The position numbers and the translations under genes were made by a program. DNA of 64,000 nt from NCBI RefSeq assembly GCF_943914685.1, contig NZ_CALUCZ010000007.1, positions 1 to 64,000 of the forward strand. The letters run 5' to 3'. The notes beneath the pieces are model-generated. The model had not been told where the DNA came from and made no database searches. It was given only the letters and a program-made list of their open reading frames with translations. Source of the stretch: an uncultured Mobiluncus sp. Lineage in GTDB: Bacteria > Actinomycetota > Actinomycetes > Actinomycetales > Actinomycetaceae. Shown one piece after another: positions 8,956 to 17,408 of this stretch (its first letter is position 1; every line of letters begins with the position of its first letter).

Positions 8956-9787
8956 TCGCCGCTAATCGCTCTTGGCGCAAACGCTGCAGTCCTGGAATTT
9001 CCGGTACCGCTAATGGCAGGGTCATCCCTAAAGCGCGGGTTAACAACAAATCCGCCAGCTGCGGGTTACGCGCTAAACACGGTCCATGCATATAGGTGGC
9101 AATGATAGATCCCTGCACGCAGCCTTCGACCGCTTTTCCATCCTCTGTGGCACGGTAACCCTCAGGAATCTCACGACTGACTTCGCGTCCCGCCTGCACC
9201 CCGGCTTGTGCACTTACACCGTCAGCCAGTCCTGGAGCCACTCCGGGCTGACCGTTGCCGGTGCCATAAGTCACGAATCCCAACGGTTTCGCCTCCCTAC
9301 CTAGGAGCGTTGCGCCCCCGTGGTTCTCAAAACCTGTCAAGGGCTCGGTCAACTCCCGCGCCAACTGTAAACCGCTTGCGGAACTGACCAATTCTCCGAT
9401 AGCCCGAGCCCCCTGCGGCAAGGTCACCACGTCGAGCAGCCCCGCACCTTCGGTGCGTTTGCCTTCCGCGTCCGTATACCAGGTTCCCAAGACCTGGAAA
9501 GCGGCACATATAGCCAGCACAGGCTTCCCATTTTGTACCGCGCGTTCCAATCCACGGTCCGTCAATAAGCGACGCGAGGCAATGGTTTGAGCGATATCTT
9601 CCCCGCCACCCAAAGTGTAAATATCTAAAGTCTCCGGAATTGCGTCAGTGCAACTCACGTGGATAATTTCAGATTGGTAGCCCAATAATTTCGCCCGCTG
9701 GGACAGCACCACCGCGTTGCCACCGTCCCCGTAGGTGCCCAAGACTTCGGGCATCAGCACCCCGATACGCAACGTTGATTCACTCAC
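8948..9787 (-). CDS. gatD: Lipid II isoglutaminyl synthase, glutaminase subunit GatD
   Basis: A 279-residue class I (triad) glutamine amidotransferase that supplies ammonia to MurT for amidating D-Glu in the lipid II stem peptide. With the GTG at 9787 the nucleophile is Cys94 (AICAAFQVLG), the number known from Staphylococcus, and the catalytic His is His234 in YMHGPCLARNP. The GTG overlaps the murT stop as GTGA and is preceded by AGGGG, so translation is probably coupled. The protein is about 35 residues longer than the usual roughly 243. The extra segment (about 178-225) lies just before the catalytic His and is rich in Gly, Ala and Glu. Confidence 0.94.
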   Translation of the reverse strand: MSESTLRIGVLMPEVLGTYGDGGNAVVLSQRAKLLGYQSEIIHVSCTDAIPETLDIYTLGGGEDIAQTIASRRLLTDRGLERAVQNGKPVLAICAAFQVLGTWYTDAEGKRTEGAGLLDVVTLPQGARAIGELVSSASGLQLARELTEPLTGFENHGGATLLGREAKPLGFVTYGTGNGQPGVAPGLADGVSAQAGVQAGREVSREIPEGYRATEDGKAVEGCVQGSIIATYMHGPCLARNPQLADLLLTRALGMTLPLAVPEIPGLQRLRQERLAAIK

Positions 9788-11217
9788 CGCAACCACCCCT
9801 GTGCTACAAATTCAGCCCGTGCGTCACGGAAACATGTGTAATTCAACAACATATCGACCTCGCCCGGGTCAGCCATCTCGATAGCTTCCAAAACCGTCGG
9901 GGCCCAGCGTGTCTCAATGCCGGCATAGTTCAAACGTACCTGCAAGTCCGCGCCGCGTTCCCCGGTGGCCACTACGGTTTTTCCTCTCAGCGACTCAAAA
10001 TTCACATCCCACAGCCAGCTCAGGTCGGTCCCATCGGCGATTTGGCCATTGACTCCCACGATGATTTCAGCCTGCGGGTTGAGCATCGTCAAGGATTCCA
10101 TCCACCCGGCCGGGTTCTTTGCCAACAACATCCGAATGTGGCGTCCCTGCACGCTAAAACTCGCGTAGCGCCCCGCCACATCTTTCACTCTGGCGATACC
10201 TGCGGCAGCATCTTGCGCACCCACTCCCAGCAGCCTCGCCGCTACGAAAGCCTGCAAGGCGTTGCCGCGGTTGGCTCTGCCAGGGAGCCGCACCGTTGCA
10301 GTCGTTTCCTGCCCGCTGCCGGTATCTACCATCCGCACAGGGGCACCAGCTTGGAAACTCTCGGCTTTCCAAATCCACTTCGGGTCAGGTCGGGCAAAAT
10401 CTGACTGAGTCGGGGGCCTGTCCCAAGGCACCTCATGGGCCAGCAATTCCTCGACCGGAACCGAGCGCCACGACACTGCCCGGTCCAGGCCGGAGGCCAG
10501 TTCATGAGGTTCGCCAGTCAGCGTATTCGGCTCGTCAGGGGAATAAATTATCGCTCCTCCGGTTCGAGGTGCTGTCAGCGAGTCCCCACTCCAGCCTTTG
10601 CCTGCCGCGACCCATACGGGGTGCGCACTGTCCCAAGCTGCCGAGGTCATCAGGGGGTCGTCCACGTTAGCGACCACGTAGGCCTGCGGATTTTCATCAA
10701 TCGCGGCACGAATGCGCTTTTCAATAACCGCGATTTCGCCTACCCGATCCAGCTGGTCACGCGAGAGATTCAACAGCACTATGACCCGCGGACAGGTCGC
10801 TTTCGCAACAAGTTCCAAGTGCATTTCATCAATTTCCAGAATCGCTACTCCAGCGTGCAGATTCGACATCAGAGCCGTGACGACGCCGGGAGGCATATTG
10901 TCCCCACCGCGGTTTGAGGCTACAGCTGAGCCGCCCTCCAAGACCGCTTCACTGAGCATCCGTGTAGTCGTGGTTTTCCCGTTAGTGCCCGTGACCAGGG
11001 CGATAAGTCGGTGCGCCGCCAAATGTTCCAGAATCTGCGGCTGCAGTCTCAGGGCGACTCTCCCCCCAATCATGCCGCCACTGCCACGTCCAGTGAGTCG
11101 GGAGACCCGCGCAGCGGCATTGCCTACCGCAATAGCGAAACGATCCCGCCACCCCAGTCGAGGCGGCGAGGTGGGGGGATTGGGGGCAGGCGCGTTGCCA
11201 GCTGTAGAATTAGTCAC
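9784..11217 (-). CDS. murT: Lipid II isoglutaminyl synthase, Mur-ligase subunit MurT
   Basis: A 477-residue Mur-ligase-like ATPase (central domain plus DUF1727) that activates the alpha-carboxyl of D-Glu in lipid II for amidation with GatD. The P-loop is GTNGKTTT (77-84), and EIDEMHLELV and NLSRDQLDR are typical Mur central-domain motifs. No cysteine occurs between about 145 and 460, so the four-Cys zinc ribbon seen in staphylococcal and pneumococcal MurT is missing. An extra Pro-rich N-terminus of about 20 residues is present. GTG 11217 has no ribosome site, but TAGACT (plus-strand 11224-11229) ends 6 nt before it, so it is probably leaderless. gatD follows with a 4-nt overlap. Confidence 0.94.
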   Translation of the reverse strand: MTNSTAGNAPAPNPPTSPPRLGWRDRFAIAVGNAAARVSRLTGRGSGGMIGGRVALRLQPQILEHLAAHRLIALVTGTNGKTTTTRMLSEAVLEGGSAVASNRGGDNMPPGVVTALMSNLHAGVAILEIDEMHLELVAKATCPRVIVLLNLSRDQLDRVGEIAVIEKRIRAAIDENPQAYVVANVDDPLMTSAAWDSAHPVWVAAGKGWSGDSLTAPRTGGAIIYSPDEPNTLTGEPHELASGLDRAVSWRSVPVEELLAHEVPWDRPPTQSDFARPDPKWIWKAESFQAGAPVRMVDTGSGQETTATVRLPGRANRGNALQAFVAARLLGVGAQDAAAGIARVKDVAGRYASFSVQGRHIRMLLAKNPAGWMESLTMLNPQAEIIVGVNGQIADGTDLSWLWDVNFESLRGKTVVATGERGADLQVRLNYAGIETRWAPTVLEAIEMADPGEVDMLLNYTCFRDARAEFVAQGWLR

Positions 11218-11315
11218 AGGAAAAGTCTAGCTAAAAACTTTAGCCCACCCTTATCGCAGTTTCATAAAATTTAAATACTAGCATGCAGAAATGCTGAAAG
11301 TACGGCTACAAGACG

Positions 11316-11326
11316 TGATATATAAT
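11316..11326 (+). promoter_or_regulatory. Extended -10 promoter of the flavoprotein-DsrC cluster
   Basis: TG-A-TATATA with an overlapping TATAAT (11321-11326) lies about 45 bp before the first ATG. No good -35 hexamer is visible. The inverted repeat AGCAT/ATGCT at 11280-11295 covers the -35 region and could be an operator. Confidence 0.5.
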
Positions 11327-11370
11327 AAATGAATCTCGGGAAGTTTTCCGCCATAACCAAGGAGATCGCG

Positions 11371-13095
11371 ATGAAGCAAATTGTCATTCTCGGTGGCGGC
11401 ACGGCCGGTTCGATTGTGTCAAACCGACTGTACCGGCAGCTACCGGAGAACGAGTATCAAATCACGGTGGTTGATCGCGACAACAACCACCACTATCAAC
11501 CGGGATACCTCTTTGTGCCTTTCGGAATATACAAACCTCGTACCGTGGTAAAGAAACGCTCCCGATTCTTGCCCGCCGGGGTGCGCTTCGTGATGAGCCA
11601 AATCAAGAAAGTCGATCCCGAGGCGAAAACCGTGGAACTAGAGAATGAAACCATCCCCTACCACTATCTGATAATCGCTACCGGGTGCACCATTCGTCCC
11701 GACCAAGTCCCGGGAATGAGCGACCCGAAGGTTTGGCGCAAGAGCGTCTTTGACTTCTATACCCTCTCAGGTTCCGGACGCCTGTACCAAGCTCTCAAGA
11801 ACTTCAAGCGCGGCCACCTAGTGGTGCATATTTCCGAGATGCCGATCAAGTGTCCGGCCGCGCCCCTGGAGTTTACCCTCCTGGCAGACTGGTACCTGTT
11901 CATGCGTCGGCGCCGCTACGACGTTGACATTACTTTCGTCACCCCGCTCGACGGCGCTTTTACGAAGCCGGTAGCCAAAGCGGAACTCGGAGACTTGCTG
12001 CGTAAACGCGACATTGAGATCGAAACCGATTTTAATGTCAAAAAAATCGATCCGGACAGCAAAACCCTGGTGGGATATGACGGTCGTAAAATCCCCTTCG
12101 ACCTGCTGGTTACCATTCCGCCAGTGATGGGTCAACAGTATGTCGCGGATTCTGGTCTGGGCGATGAAAGTAACTATATTCCCATCAACAAACAGACCCT
12201 GCAGTCCGAAAAATACCCCGATATTTTTGTGCTCGGGGACGCTGGAAATCTGCCGAACTCTAAGGCGGGGACGGCGATTCACTTCCAATCCGGTTCCTTC
12301 ATCCCGAACTTCATTAACTACCTCAACGGGCGTCCAATGACCGAGTCTTTCGATGGACACACCTCCTGCTTTATCGAGTCAGGGTTTCACAAGGCGTTGC
12401 TATTGGACTTCAACTATGATGTGCAGCCCGTCACCGGCAGGTTTCCCCTCCCGTATGTCGGTCCGCTGCGTCTGCTCGGTGAATCACGTCTGAACCACCT
12501 GGGGAAACTCGCGTTCTATGTTTTCTATTGGAGGGGTTTGGTCCGCGGGTTACCGCTGCCTTTCCCGCACGACATGCCCAAGGTGGGCAAGAACTTCCGC
12601 AAGTGGGGGTTGCAGCCTGACGGGGTGACACCTATTCCCCGCAGAAAACCCGCTCCCGTCGAACCTGAACCGAAAATCAAGATACCAATCGTCCGTGTCG
12701 TTGGTTCCGCACCCTTAGTCACGCAAACAACGCCTCAACCAGCCAATATACCTACCAACACAACCAAGGGCGACCTCATTCCCGTGATACACGAAGTTAA
12801 TGGCAAGCCCATAGACGTGACTGATGAGGGTTTCATGACCCAAAAGGACCAATGGAATGAAGAGGTCGCCGCGGCTCTAGCGCAGGCACTGCACATCGAG
12901 CTCGATAATCAGGCGTGGTCCGTGATTCGCTTCGTGCGTCAAGACTTCGAAGAACATTCGGTATCCCCCACTCTGGGACGTATCTCCAAAGTTGGCGGAT
13001 TCGACGTCAGGGCCCTGTTCGCCATCTTTGGCACCAAACCGGCCAAGAAACTCGCCTATATCGCGGGAGCGCCCAAACCGATTGGATGCGTCTAA
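11371..13095 (+). CDS. SQR-like FAD oxidoreductase fused to a DsrC/TusE domain (copy 1)
   Basis: A 574-residue fusion. Residues 1-420 are a sulfide:quinone oxidoreductase/flavocytochrome-c-sulfide-dehydrogenase-like flavoprotein. They show the dinucleotide motif GGGTAGS (8-14), Cys106 (ATGCTIRP), Cys161 (IKCPAAPLEF), FVLGDAGNLP (FAD), and Cys333 (TSCFIESGF), i.e. three cysteines as in SQRs. Amphipathic segments at 375-412 could touch the membrane. A Pro-rich linker (423-468) leads to a DsrC/TusE domain (469-574) with EVNGKPIDVTDEGFMT, a central helical part and the C-terminal arm ending in PKPIGCV. Cys573 is the conserved penultimate sulfur-carrier cysteine. The second DsrC cysteine, ten residues earlier, is Ala. 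The start has AAGGAG 6 nt upstream. The expected chemistry is oxidation of sulfide to a persulfide passed to the carrier arm. The electron acceptor is unknown. Confidence 0.88.
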   Translation: MKQIVILGGGTAGSIVSNRLYRQLPENEYQITVVDRDNNHHYQPGYLFVPFGIYKPRTVVKKRSRFLPAGVRFVMSQIKKVDPEAKTVELENETIPYHYLIIATGCTIRPDQVPGMSDPKVWRKSVFDFYTLSGSGRLYQALKNFKRGHLVVHISEMPIKCPAAPLEFTLLADWYLFMRRRRYDVDITFVTPLDGAFTKPVAKAELGDLLRKRDIEIETDFNVKKIDPDSKTLVGYDGRKIPFDLLVTIPPVMGQQYVADSGLGDESNYIPINKQTLQSEKYPDIFVLGDAGNLPNSKAGTAIHFQSGSFIPNFINYLNGRPMTESFDGHTSCFIESGFHKALLLDFNYDVQPVTGRFPLPYVGPLRLLGESRLNHLGKLAFYVFYWRGLVRGLPLPFPHDMPKVGKNFRKWGLQPDGVTPIPRRKPAPVEPEPKIKIPIVRVVGSAPLVTQTTPQPANIPTNTTKGDLIPVIHEVNGKPIDVTDEGFMTQKDQWNEEVAAALAQALHIELDNQAWSVIRFVRQDFEEHSVSPTLGRISKVGGFDVRALFAIFGTKPAKKLAYIAGAPKPIGCV

Positions 13096-13149
13096 ACAGC
13101 CCGCCGGGAATCTAACCACCTATTCCAGACTTATCGAAGGAGAAAAAAC

Positions 13150-13746
13150 ATGGCACCAGCAGCGGAAGAATCACAGTCTCAACCCCAGAACGACCAGACC
13201 GCGGTCAACGCCGAAGGCGCGCCTGGCGAAACCATCACCTACGTAAACCGTAAAATGGCTTTCATCTGTTCAAAGGGCAATCTCGATATGGCCTACCCGG
13301 CGCTGATTATGGCGCACGCCGCACTCAACCAGGGCGTCCACGTAGATATCTTCTTTACTTTTTGGGGACTCGATATCATCAATAAACGCACCATGGACGA
13401 CCTCAAATTCACCATGCAGGCGAACACCGCCATACATATGCCCGCCCTGGACAAATTTTATCCCGGCTGGGGCAACGCCTACATGCCCCCCTCGCTCGGA
13501 ATCCTTCCCGGCATGACGAGCTTGGCCACCTGGTACATGAAACGCGAGATTGACAAGATTGAGATTCCACCCGTACGAGACCTGTTGGAACAGGTCGCAC
13601 AGATGGGTGCGAATATGTGGGCCTGCAAGATGACAGCAGACCTGCTGAAGCTCAAGCCGCGGATGCTGCACAAAGCGGTGAAAGGCATCATTGATGCCGG
13701 TACCTTCATCGAGCTGTCCGAAGGGGCACAGATTATCTTCATCTAA
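13150..13746 (+). CDS. DsrE2-like sulfur carrier (copy 1)
   Basis: A 198-residue protein of the DsrE/DsrF-like family, DsrE2 branch, whose members carry persulfide sulfur in sulfur-oxidation and relay clusters. After about 35 polar residues comes FICSKGNLDMAYPALIM with Cys40, a hydrophobic core (VDIFFTFWGLDII), and the carrier motif MWACKMTADLL with Cys159. The protein ends QIIFI. It lies 54 bp after the flavoprotein-DsrC gene behind AAGGAG and is about 70% identical by eye to copy 2 downstream, apart from the N-terminus. It is the probable donor or acceptor partner of the DsrC domain next door. Confidence 0.88.
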   Translation: MAPAAEESQSQPQNDQTAVNAEGAPGETITYVNRKMAFICSKGNLDMAYPALIMAHAALNQGVHVDIFFTFWGLDIINKRTMDDLKFTMQANTAIHMPALDKFYPGWGNAYMPPSLGILPGMTSLATWYMKREIDKIEIPPVRDLLEQVAQMGANMWACKMTADLLKLKPRMLHKAVKGIIDAGTFIELSEGAQIIFI

Positions 13747-13820
13747 ATTTCCCCCGGGTAGGTTGCCCGGTCGCCAGTGGGGTAAAGTGGCTTGGTACCC
13801 TTTGTTCTGAGAGGTGAACG

Positions 13821-14987
13821 ATGTCAAAGATATGCGTCATAGGAGCCTCGGCGATGGGCACGGCGCTCTGCCGTCCGCTCATAGACACGGGCTGGGACGT
13901 AGCCATGTGGGGAACTGAATACGACGATGCCGTCCTGGACGCTTACGCTCTGGGGCAAACCCACCCGGCAATTCACGTTCCGCTGGCGCCCCAGGTCAAG
14001 ACCTATCGCTCCAAGCAACTCGACGCGGCGGTAAAAGGCGCGGAAGTCCTGGCCATTTGTGTTGCTGCCGTAGGTTTACCTGACATCACCAGACGCTTGG
14101 CGCCCTACTTCAGTCGCGTGCGGGCAGTGTGGGTACTGACGAAAGGCTTTATCAAGAACGAGGCCGGTCAGGTCTATTTGCTGGCCGAGGCGATGGCAAA
14201 GATTGCCGCCAAAAATGGAGCCGAGCTGCCGACTTTGGTATCCATTGGGGGACCTGTTATTGCCCGTCAATGCGCGCTGAGCGAGCCCACCGCGACCGTG
14301 TATGCCTGTCAAGATTTGGGAGCCGCGGTTCACTATGCCCGTGCAGTACGCACCGATTACTACCGTGCCTTTCCTACTGAGGATACGACCGGGGTTGAAG
14401 TACTGGCTCCTTTGAAAAACAGCTACGCCATTGCTTTGGGTGTGACCGAGGGCATTCAAGAATCGACCGGATCTCCGCAATCCAACTTGCGCGCCGCCGT
14501 GTTCGCCCAGGCAATTCGCGAGATGTCCCTGGTTTGCGAGGCTTTAGGAGGACGCCAGGAATCTGCCATCGGCCTGGCGGGAGTAGGCGACCTGGAGGTT
14601 ACCGGTATTTCGGGCCGCAATAAATTTTTCGGAATGCGCCTAGGGCGCGGCGAGCACCCAGTCGAAGCCGAAGAACAGATGAAAGCCGCGGGACATACGG
14701 TCGAAGGGGTGCACTCAACACCCTTGGCGGTAAAACTTATCGAGCAGCGCTGCCCGCAGCTGTTGGACGAACTGCCTTTGCTGCGCGCTGTGGACGAAGC
14801 AATTGGCGGCGAAGTGGACATTCGTAAGATTTTGGTCTCGGCAGCTTTGCCCGCCTATCCCGCGGATATTTTCGCGGCCTCACAGCAAAGCAGTTGGAAC
14901 TCGGACTGGAACCCTGTCGATACCGGCCGGGTGTGGGGGCTGACGAAACTGGTCAACCGCGTTAAAAATCGATTGCGTCAGGAGTGA
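13821..14987 (+). CDS. gpsA: Divergent NAD(P)-dependent glycerol-3-phosphate dehydrogenase
   Basis: A 388-residue protein of the GpsA family, which reduces dihydroxyacetone phosphate to sn-glycerol-3-phosphate for lipids. The Rossmann motif is GASAMGTAL instead of the usual GAGSWGTAL, so one conserved glycine is changed. The family blocks LTKGF, VSIGGPV, PLKNSYAIALGV (catalytic Lys) and AGVGDLEVT are present. It is about 50 residues longer than typical GpsA. It sits between the two flavoprotein/DsrE2 pairs, 74 bp after the first and 88 bp before the second, on the same strand. It may be a second, specialised copy, since the housekeeping gene would be expected elsewhere. Confidence 0.85.
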   Translation: MSKICVIGASAMGTALCRPLIDTGWDVAMWGTEYDDAVLDAYALGQTHPAIHVPLAPQVKTYRSKQLDAAVKGAEVLAICVAAVGLPDITRRLAPYFSRVRAVWVLTKGFIKNEAGQVYLLAEAMAKIAAKNGAELPTLVSIGGPVIARQCALSEPTATVYACQDLGAAVHYARAVRTDYYRAFPTEDTTGVEVLAPLKNSYAIALGVTEGIQESTGSPQSNLRAAVFAQAIREMSLVCEALGGRQESAIGLAGVGDLEVTGISGRNKFFGMRLGRGEHPVEAEEQMKAAGHTVEGVHSTPLAVKLIEQRCPQLLDELPLLRAVDEAIGGEVDIRKILVSAALPAYPADIFAASQQSSWNSDWNPVDTGRVWGLTKLVNRVKNRLRQE

Positions 14988-15075
14988 GGCGCTCAACAGG
15001 GCACGTAGCAGCACAAATTTCGTTAGAATTCTTAATGACTTTCAAAGATGAAATCATGAAGCGGCAGGGCTTGGT

Positions 15076-16764
15076 ATGAAAAACGTGGTGATTATTGGCG
15101 GAGGAACCGGCGGCACAGTCACCGCAAACTCGCTGGTGCGCCGCTTGGACAGCAAAGAATACCAAATCACCGTCATCGACTATTCTGCCCGGCATTACTA
15201 CCAGCCCGGTTTTGTCTCACTGACTATGGGAAAAGTTCCCAACCCACTGTTGTGGCGATGGCGGCGGCGAACTTTTCTACCCGGCATTCGGTTCCTTCAG
15301 GATAAAGTCATTGCGGTCGATCCGGTCGCAAAAACGGTCACAACTCAGACCAAGCGGATTTCCTACGATTACCTGATTTTGGCGACGGGCTGTGAGTGCC
15401 GTCCCGAGCTGGTCGAGGGAATGGCAAAGGGAACCGTCCTGAACACAGGGATTTATTCCTTTTATACCTTGGCCTGGGCACGGCGCTTGCGCCGGGCACT
15501 GCAAACTTTCGACCACGGTCGCCTAGTCGTGCATATCTCTGAATTCCCCATTCGCTGCCCGGTCGCTCCGATTGAGTTCGCGCTGAGAGCCGACCACTAT
15601 TTCTTTGAACACCGGGTTCGGGACGACATCGACATTAAGATTGTTACCCCGCAATCCCAAGTTTTTGAGCAATCCGTAGCCGCTCGGAATCTTTCTAACC
15701 TCTTGCGCCTGCGTGACATCGAGGTTCAGCCTGATTTTGTGGTGCGCCATATCGATGCCGAAGAAAAACGGATGTACGCCTATGACGGGAAAGTCGTTGA
15801 TTACGACATGCTGGTAACCGTTCCCCCCATGCGTGGTCAGCAGTTCATTGTGGATTCGGAACTGGGCGACGAGATGGGATTCGTTCATCCTGACCTGGAA
15901 ACTTTGCAGCATCGTGAATACCCGGACATATTTGTCATTGGCGACACGGCTGATTTGCCGACTTCCAAATCAGGCTCCGCAAGTGTATACCAATCTAGGG
16001 TATTAGTTTCTAACTTACTTGATTACATAGCTGATAGACCGATGATTCGCCACTATGACGGTCACGCCATGTGTATCGTTGACACGGGTTTCAACAAATC
16101 TACCGTGATAGACCGTTCTTACACGGTTCCAGCGGTAACTGGTAAATGGATTTTCCCCTATCTGGGGCCGCTGTCCCTGCTCAAACAGACTCGGATGAAC
16201 CATCACATAAAGCGATTCATGTTCGTTTTCTACAGTGTGCTCATGGTAGGCCTGCGGATTTTCGATAGTTTTTCTCATATACAGCTTTTAGGTAAGGAAT
16301 TTAGTCGGTGGGGTTTACGGCCTGACGGCACCACTCCGCTCAATACCCCAGATCTTTCTCAAGACTCCATGAGTTTCATCGCCCCCACTTGGAAACGTCG
16401 CCCGAATGCCTGTCTTGCAGCGGCATTTTCCACGAAAGTTTTGGAAATTCCCGTGCTCCACGAGGCCGGTGGGGTGCATATTGATGTGGACTCGGAAGGG
16501 TTCATGACCAAGCCGTATCAGTGGACCCGCGAAATCGGGGCCGACCTAGCTCGCGCAATTAACCTAGAGATGACGCCCCGGCATTGGGAAGTCATCGAAT
16601 TTGCCCGGGAAAGTTTTGCAAAATACCAAGTCAGTCCTACGCTGAGACGTCTCGAGATGGCTGGAAACTTCCCGATTTCCGAGCTATTCGAGCTTTTCCC
16701 ATTTAAACCGGGTAAACTCATCGCCTACGTGGCCGGGATTCCTAAACCGGTCGGCTGTATCTAG
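15076..16764 (+). CDS. SQR-like FAD oxidoreductase fused to a DsrC/TusE domain (copy 2)
   Basis: A 562-residue paralogue of the fusion at 11371. The flavoprotein cysteines fall at exactly the same numbers: Cys106 (ATGCECRP), Cys161 (IRCPVAPIEF) and Cys333 (AMCIVDTGF). The FAD motifs are GGGTGGT and FVIGDTADLP. The linker is shorter and lacks the Pro-rich stretch. The DsrC domain (about 457-562) reads HIDVDSEGFMT and ends PKPVGCI, with Cys561 penultimate and Ala at the place of the second DsrC cysteine. Start ATG 15076 follows GCAGGG. The identical cysteine layout but diverged flanks argue for an old duplication with both copies under selection. Confidence 0.88.
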   Translation: MKNVVIIGGGTGGTVTANSLVRRLDSKEYQITVIDYSARHYYQPGFVSLTMGKVPNPLLWRWRRRTFLPGIRFLQDKVIAVDPVAKTVTTQTKRISYDYLILATGCECRPELVEGMAKGTVLNTGIYSFYTLAWARRLRRALQTFDHGRLVVHISEFPIRCPVAPIEFALRADHYFFEHRVRDDIDIKIVTPQSQVFEQSVAARNLSNLLRLRDIEVQPDFVVRHIDAEEKRMYAYDGKVVDYDMLVTVPPMRGQQFIVDSELGDEMGFVHPDLETLQHREYPDIFVIGDTADLPTSKSGSASVYQSRVLVSNLLDYIADRPMIRHYDGHAMCIVDTGFNKSTVIDRSYTVPAVTGKWIFPYLGPLSLLKQTRMNHHIKRFMFVFYSVLMVGLRIFDSFSHIQLLGKEFSRWGLRPDGTTPLNTPDLSQDSMSFIAPTWKRRPNACLAAAFSTKVLEIPVLHEAGGVHIDVDSEGFMTKPYQWTREIGADLARAINLEMTPRHWEVIEFARESFAKYQVSPTLRRLEMAGNFPISELFELFPFKPGKLIAYVAGIPKPVGCI

Positions 16765-16785
16765 GTTCCGCAGGAAAGGGAAGTT

Positions 16786-17358
16786 ATGGACAAATCCGCC
16801 GCTGATTTTTTTGACCAAGATTTCTGGCGTGTCTCGGAACCGCTGTTGCACGTAGACAAGCGCAAGATGGCCTTTATCTGTTCCAAAGGTAACCTCGATA
16901 TGGCCTACCCGGCGCTGATTATGTCAATCGCAGCTCTTACGGACAAAATCGACGTCAACATTTTCTTTACTTTCTGGGGTCTAGACATCGTCACAAAACG
17001 CACCATGGACTCCCTAAAATTCACCATGCAGGGAAACACGGCTCTGCATCTTCCCCTCCTGGAAAAACTCCGCCCTGGTTGGGGTAAACGCTATATGCCT
17101 CCCAGCCTGGGAAATCTTCCGGGAGCTACGCACCTTGCCACCTGGTACATGAATAAAATGATGGAAAAGAACGGCATTCCCCCCGTACGTGATTTGTTAG
17201 AGCAGATTGTTGAAATGGGCGGTCATCTCTGGGGGTGCAAAATGACCGTGGACCTCATGGAACTGCGCCAGAACATGATGTACAAAGGGGTTTCGGGAAT
17301 CATCACGGCACCCGAATTCATCAAGAAATCGGAAGGCGCCCAAATTATTTTCATCTAA
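16786..17358 (+). CDS. DsrE2-like sulfur carrier (copy 2)
   Basis: A 190-residue paralogue of the protein at 13150. It keeps FICSKGNLDMAYPALIM (Cys32) and LWGCKMTVDLM (Cys151), but its first 25 residues are unrelated to those of copy 1. It lies 21 bp after the copy 2 fusion, with GGAAAGGGAAG upstream, so the pair is surely co-transcribed. Substitutions cluster in the segment between the two cysteines (NTALHLPLLEKLRPGWG), which may set partner choice. The family role is that of a persulfide carrier. Confidence 0.88.
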   Translation: MDKSAADFFDQDFWRVSEPLLHVDKRKMAFICSKGNLDMAYPALIMSIAALTDKIDVNIFFTFWGLDIVTKRTMDSLKFTMQGNTALHLPLLEKLRPGWGKRYMPPSLGNLPGATHLATWYMNKMMEKNGIPPVRDLLEQIVEMGGHLWGCKMTVDLMELRQNMMYKGVSGIITAPEFIKKSEGAQIIFI

Positions 17359-17408
17359 TCGCGTTCCCTCAGCACGCTGGCGAGAGCCGAAGTCTATCGC
17401 AACGCTGC

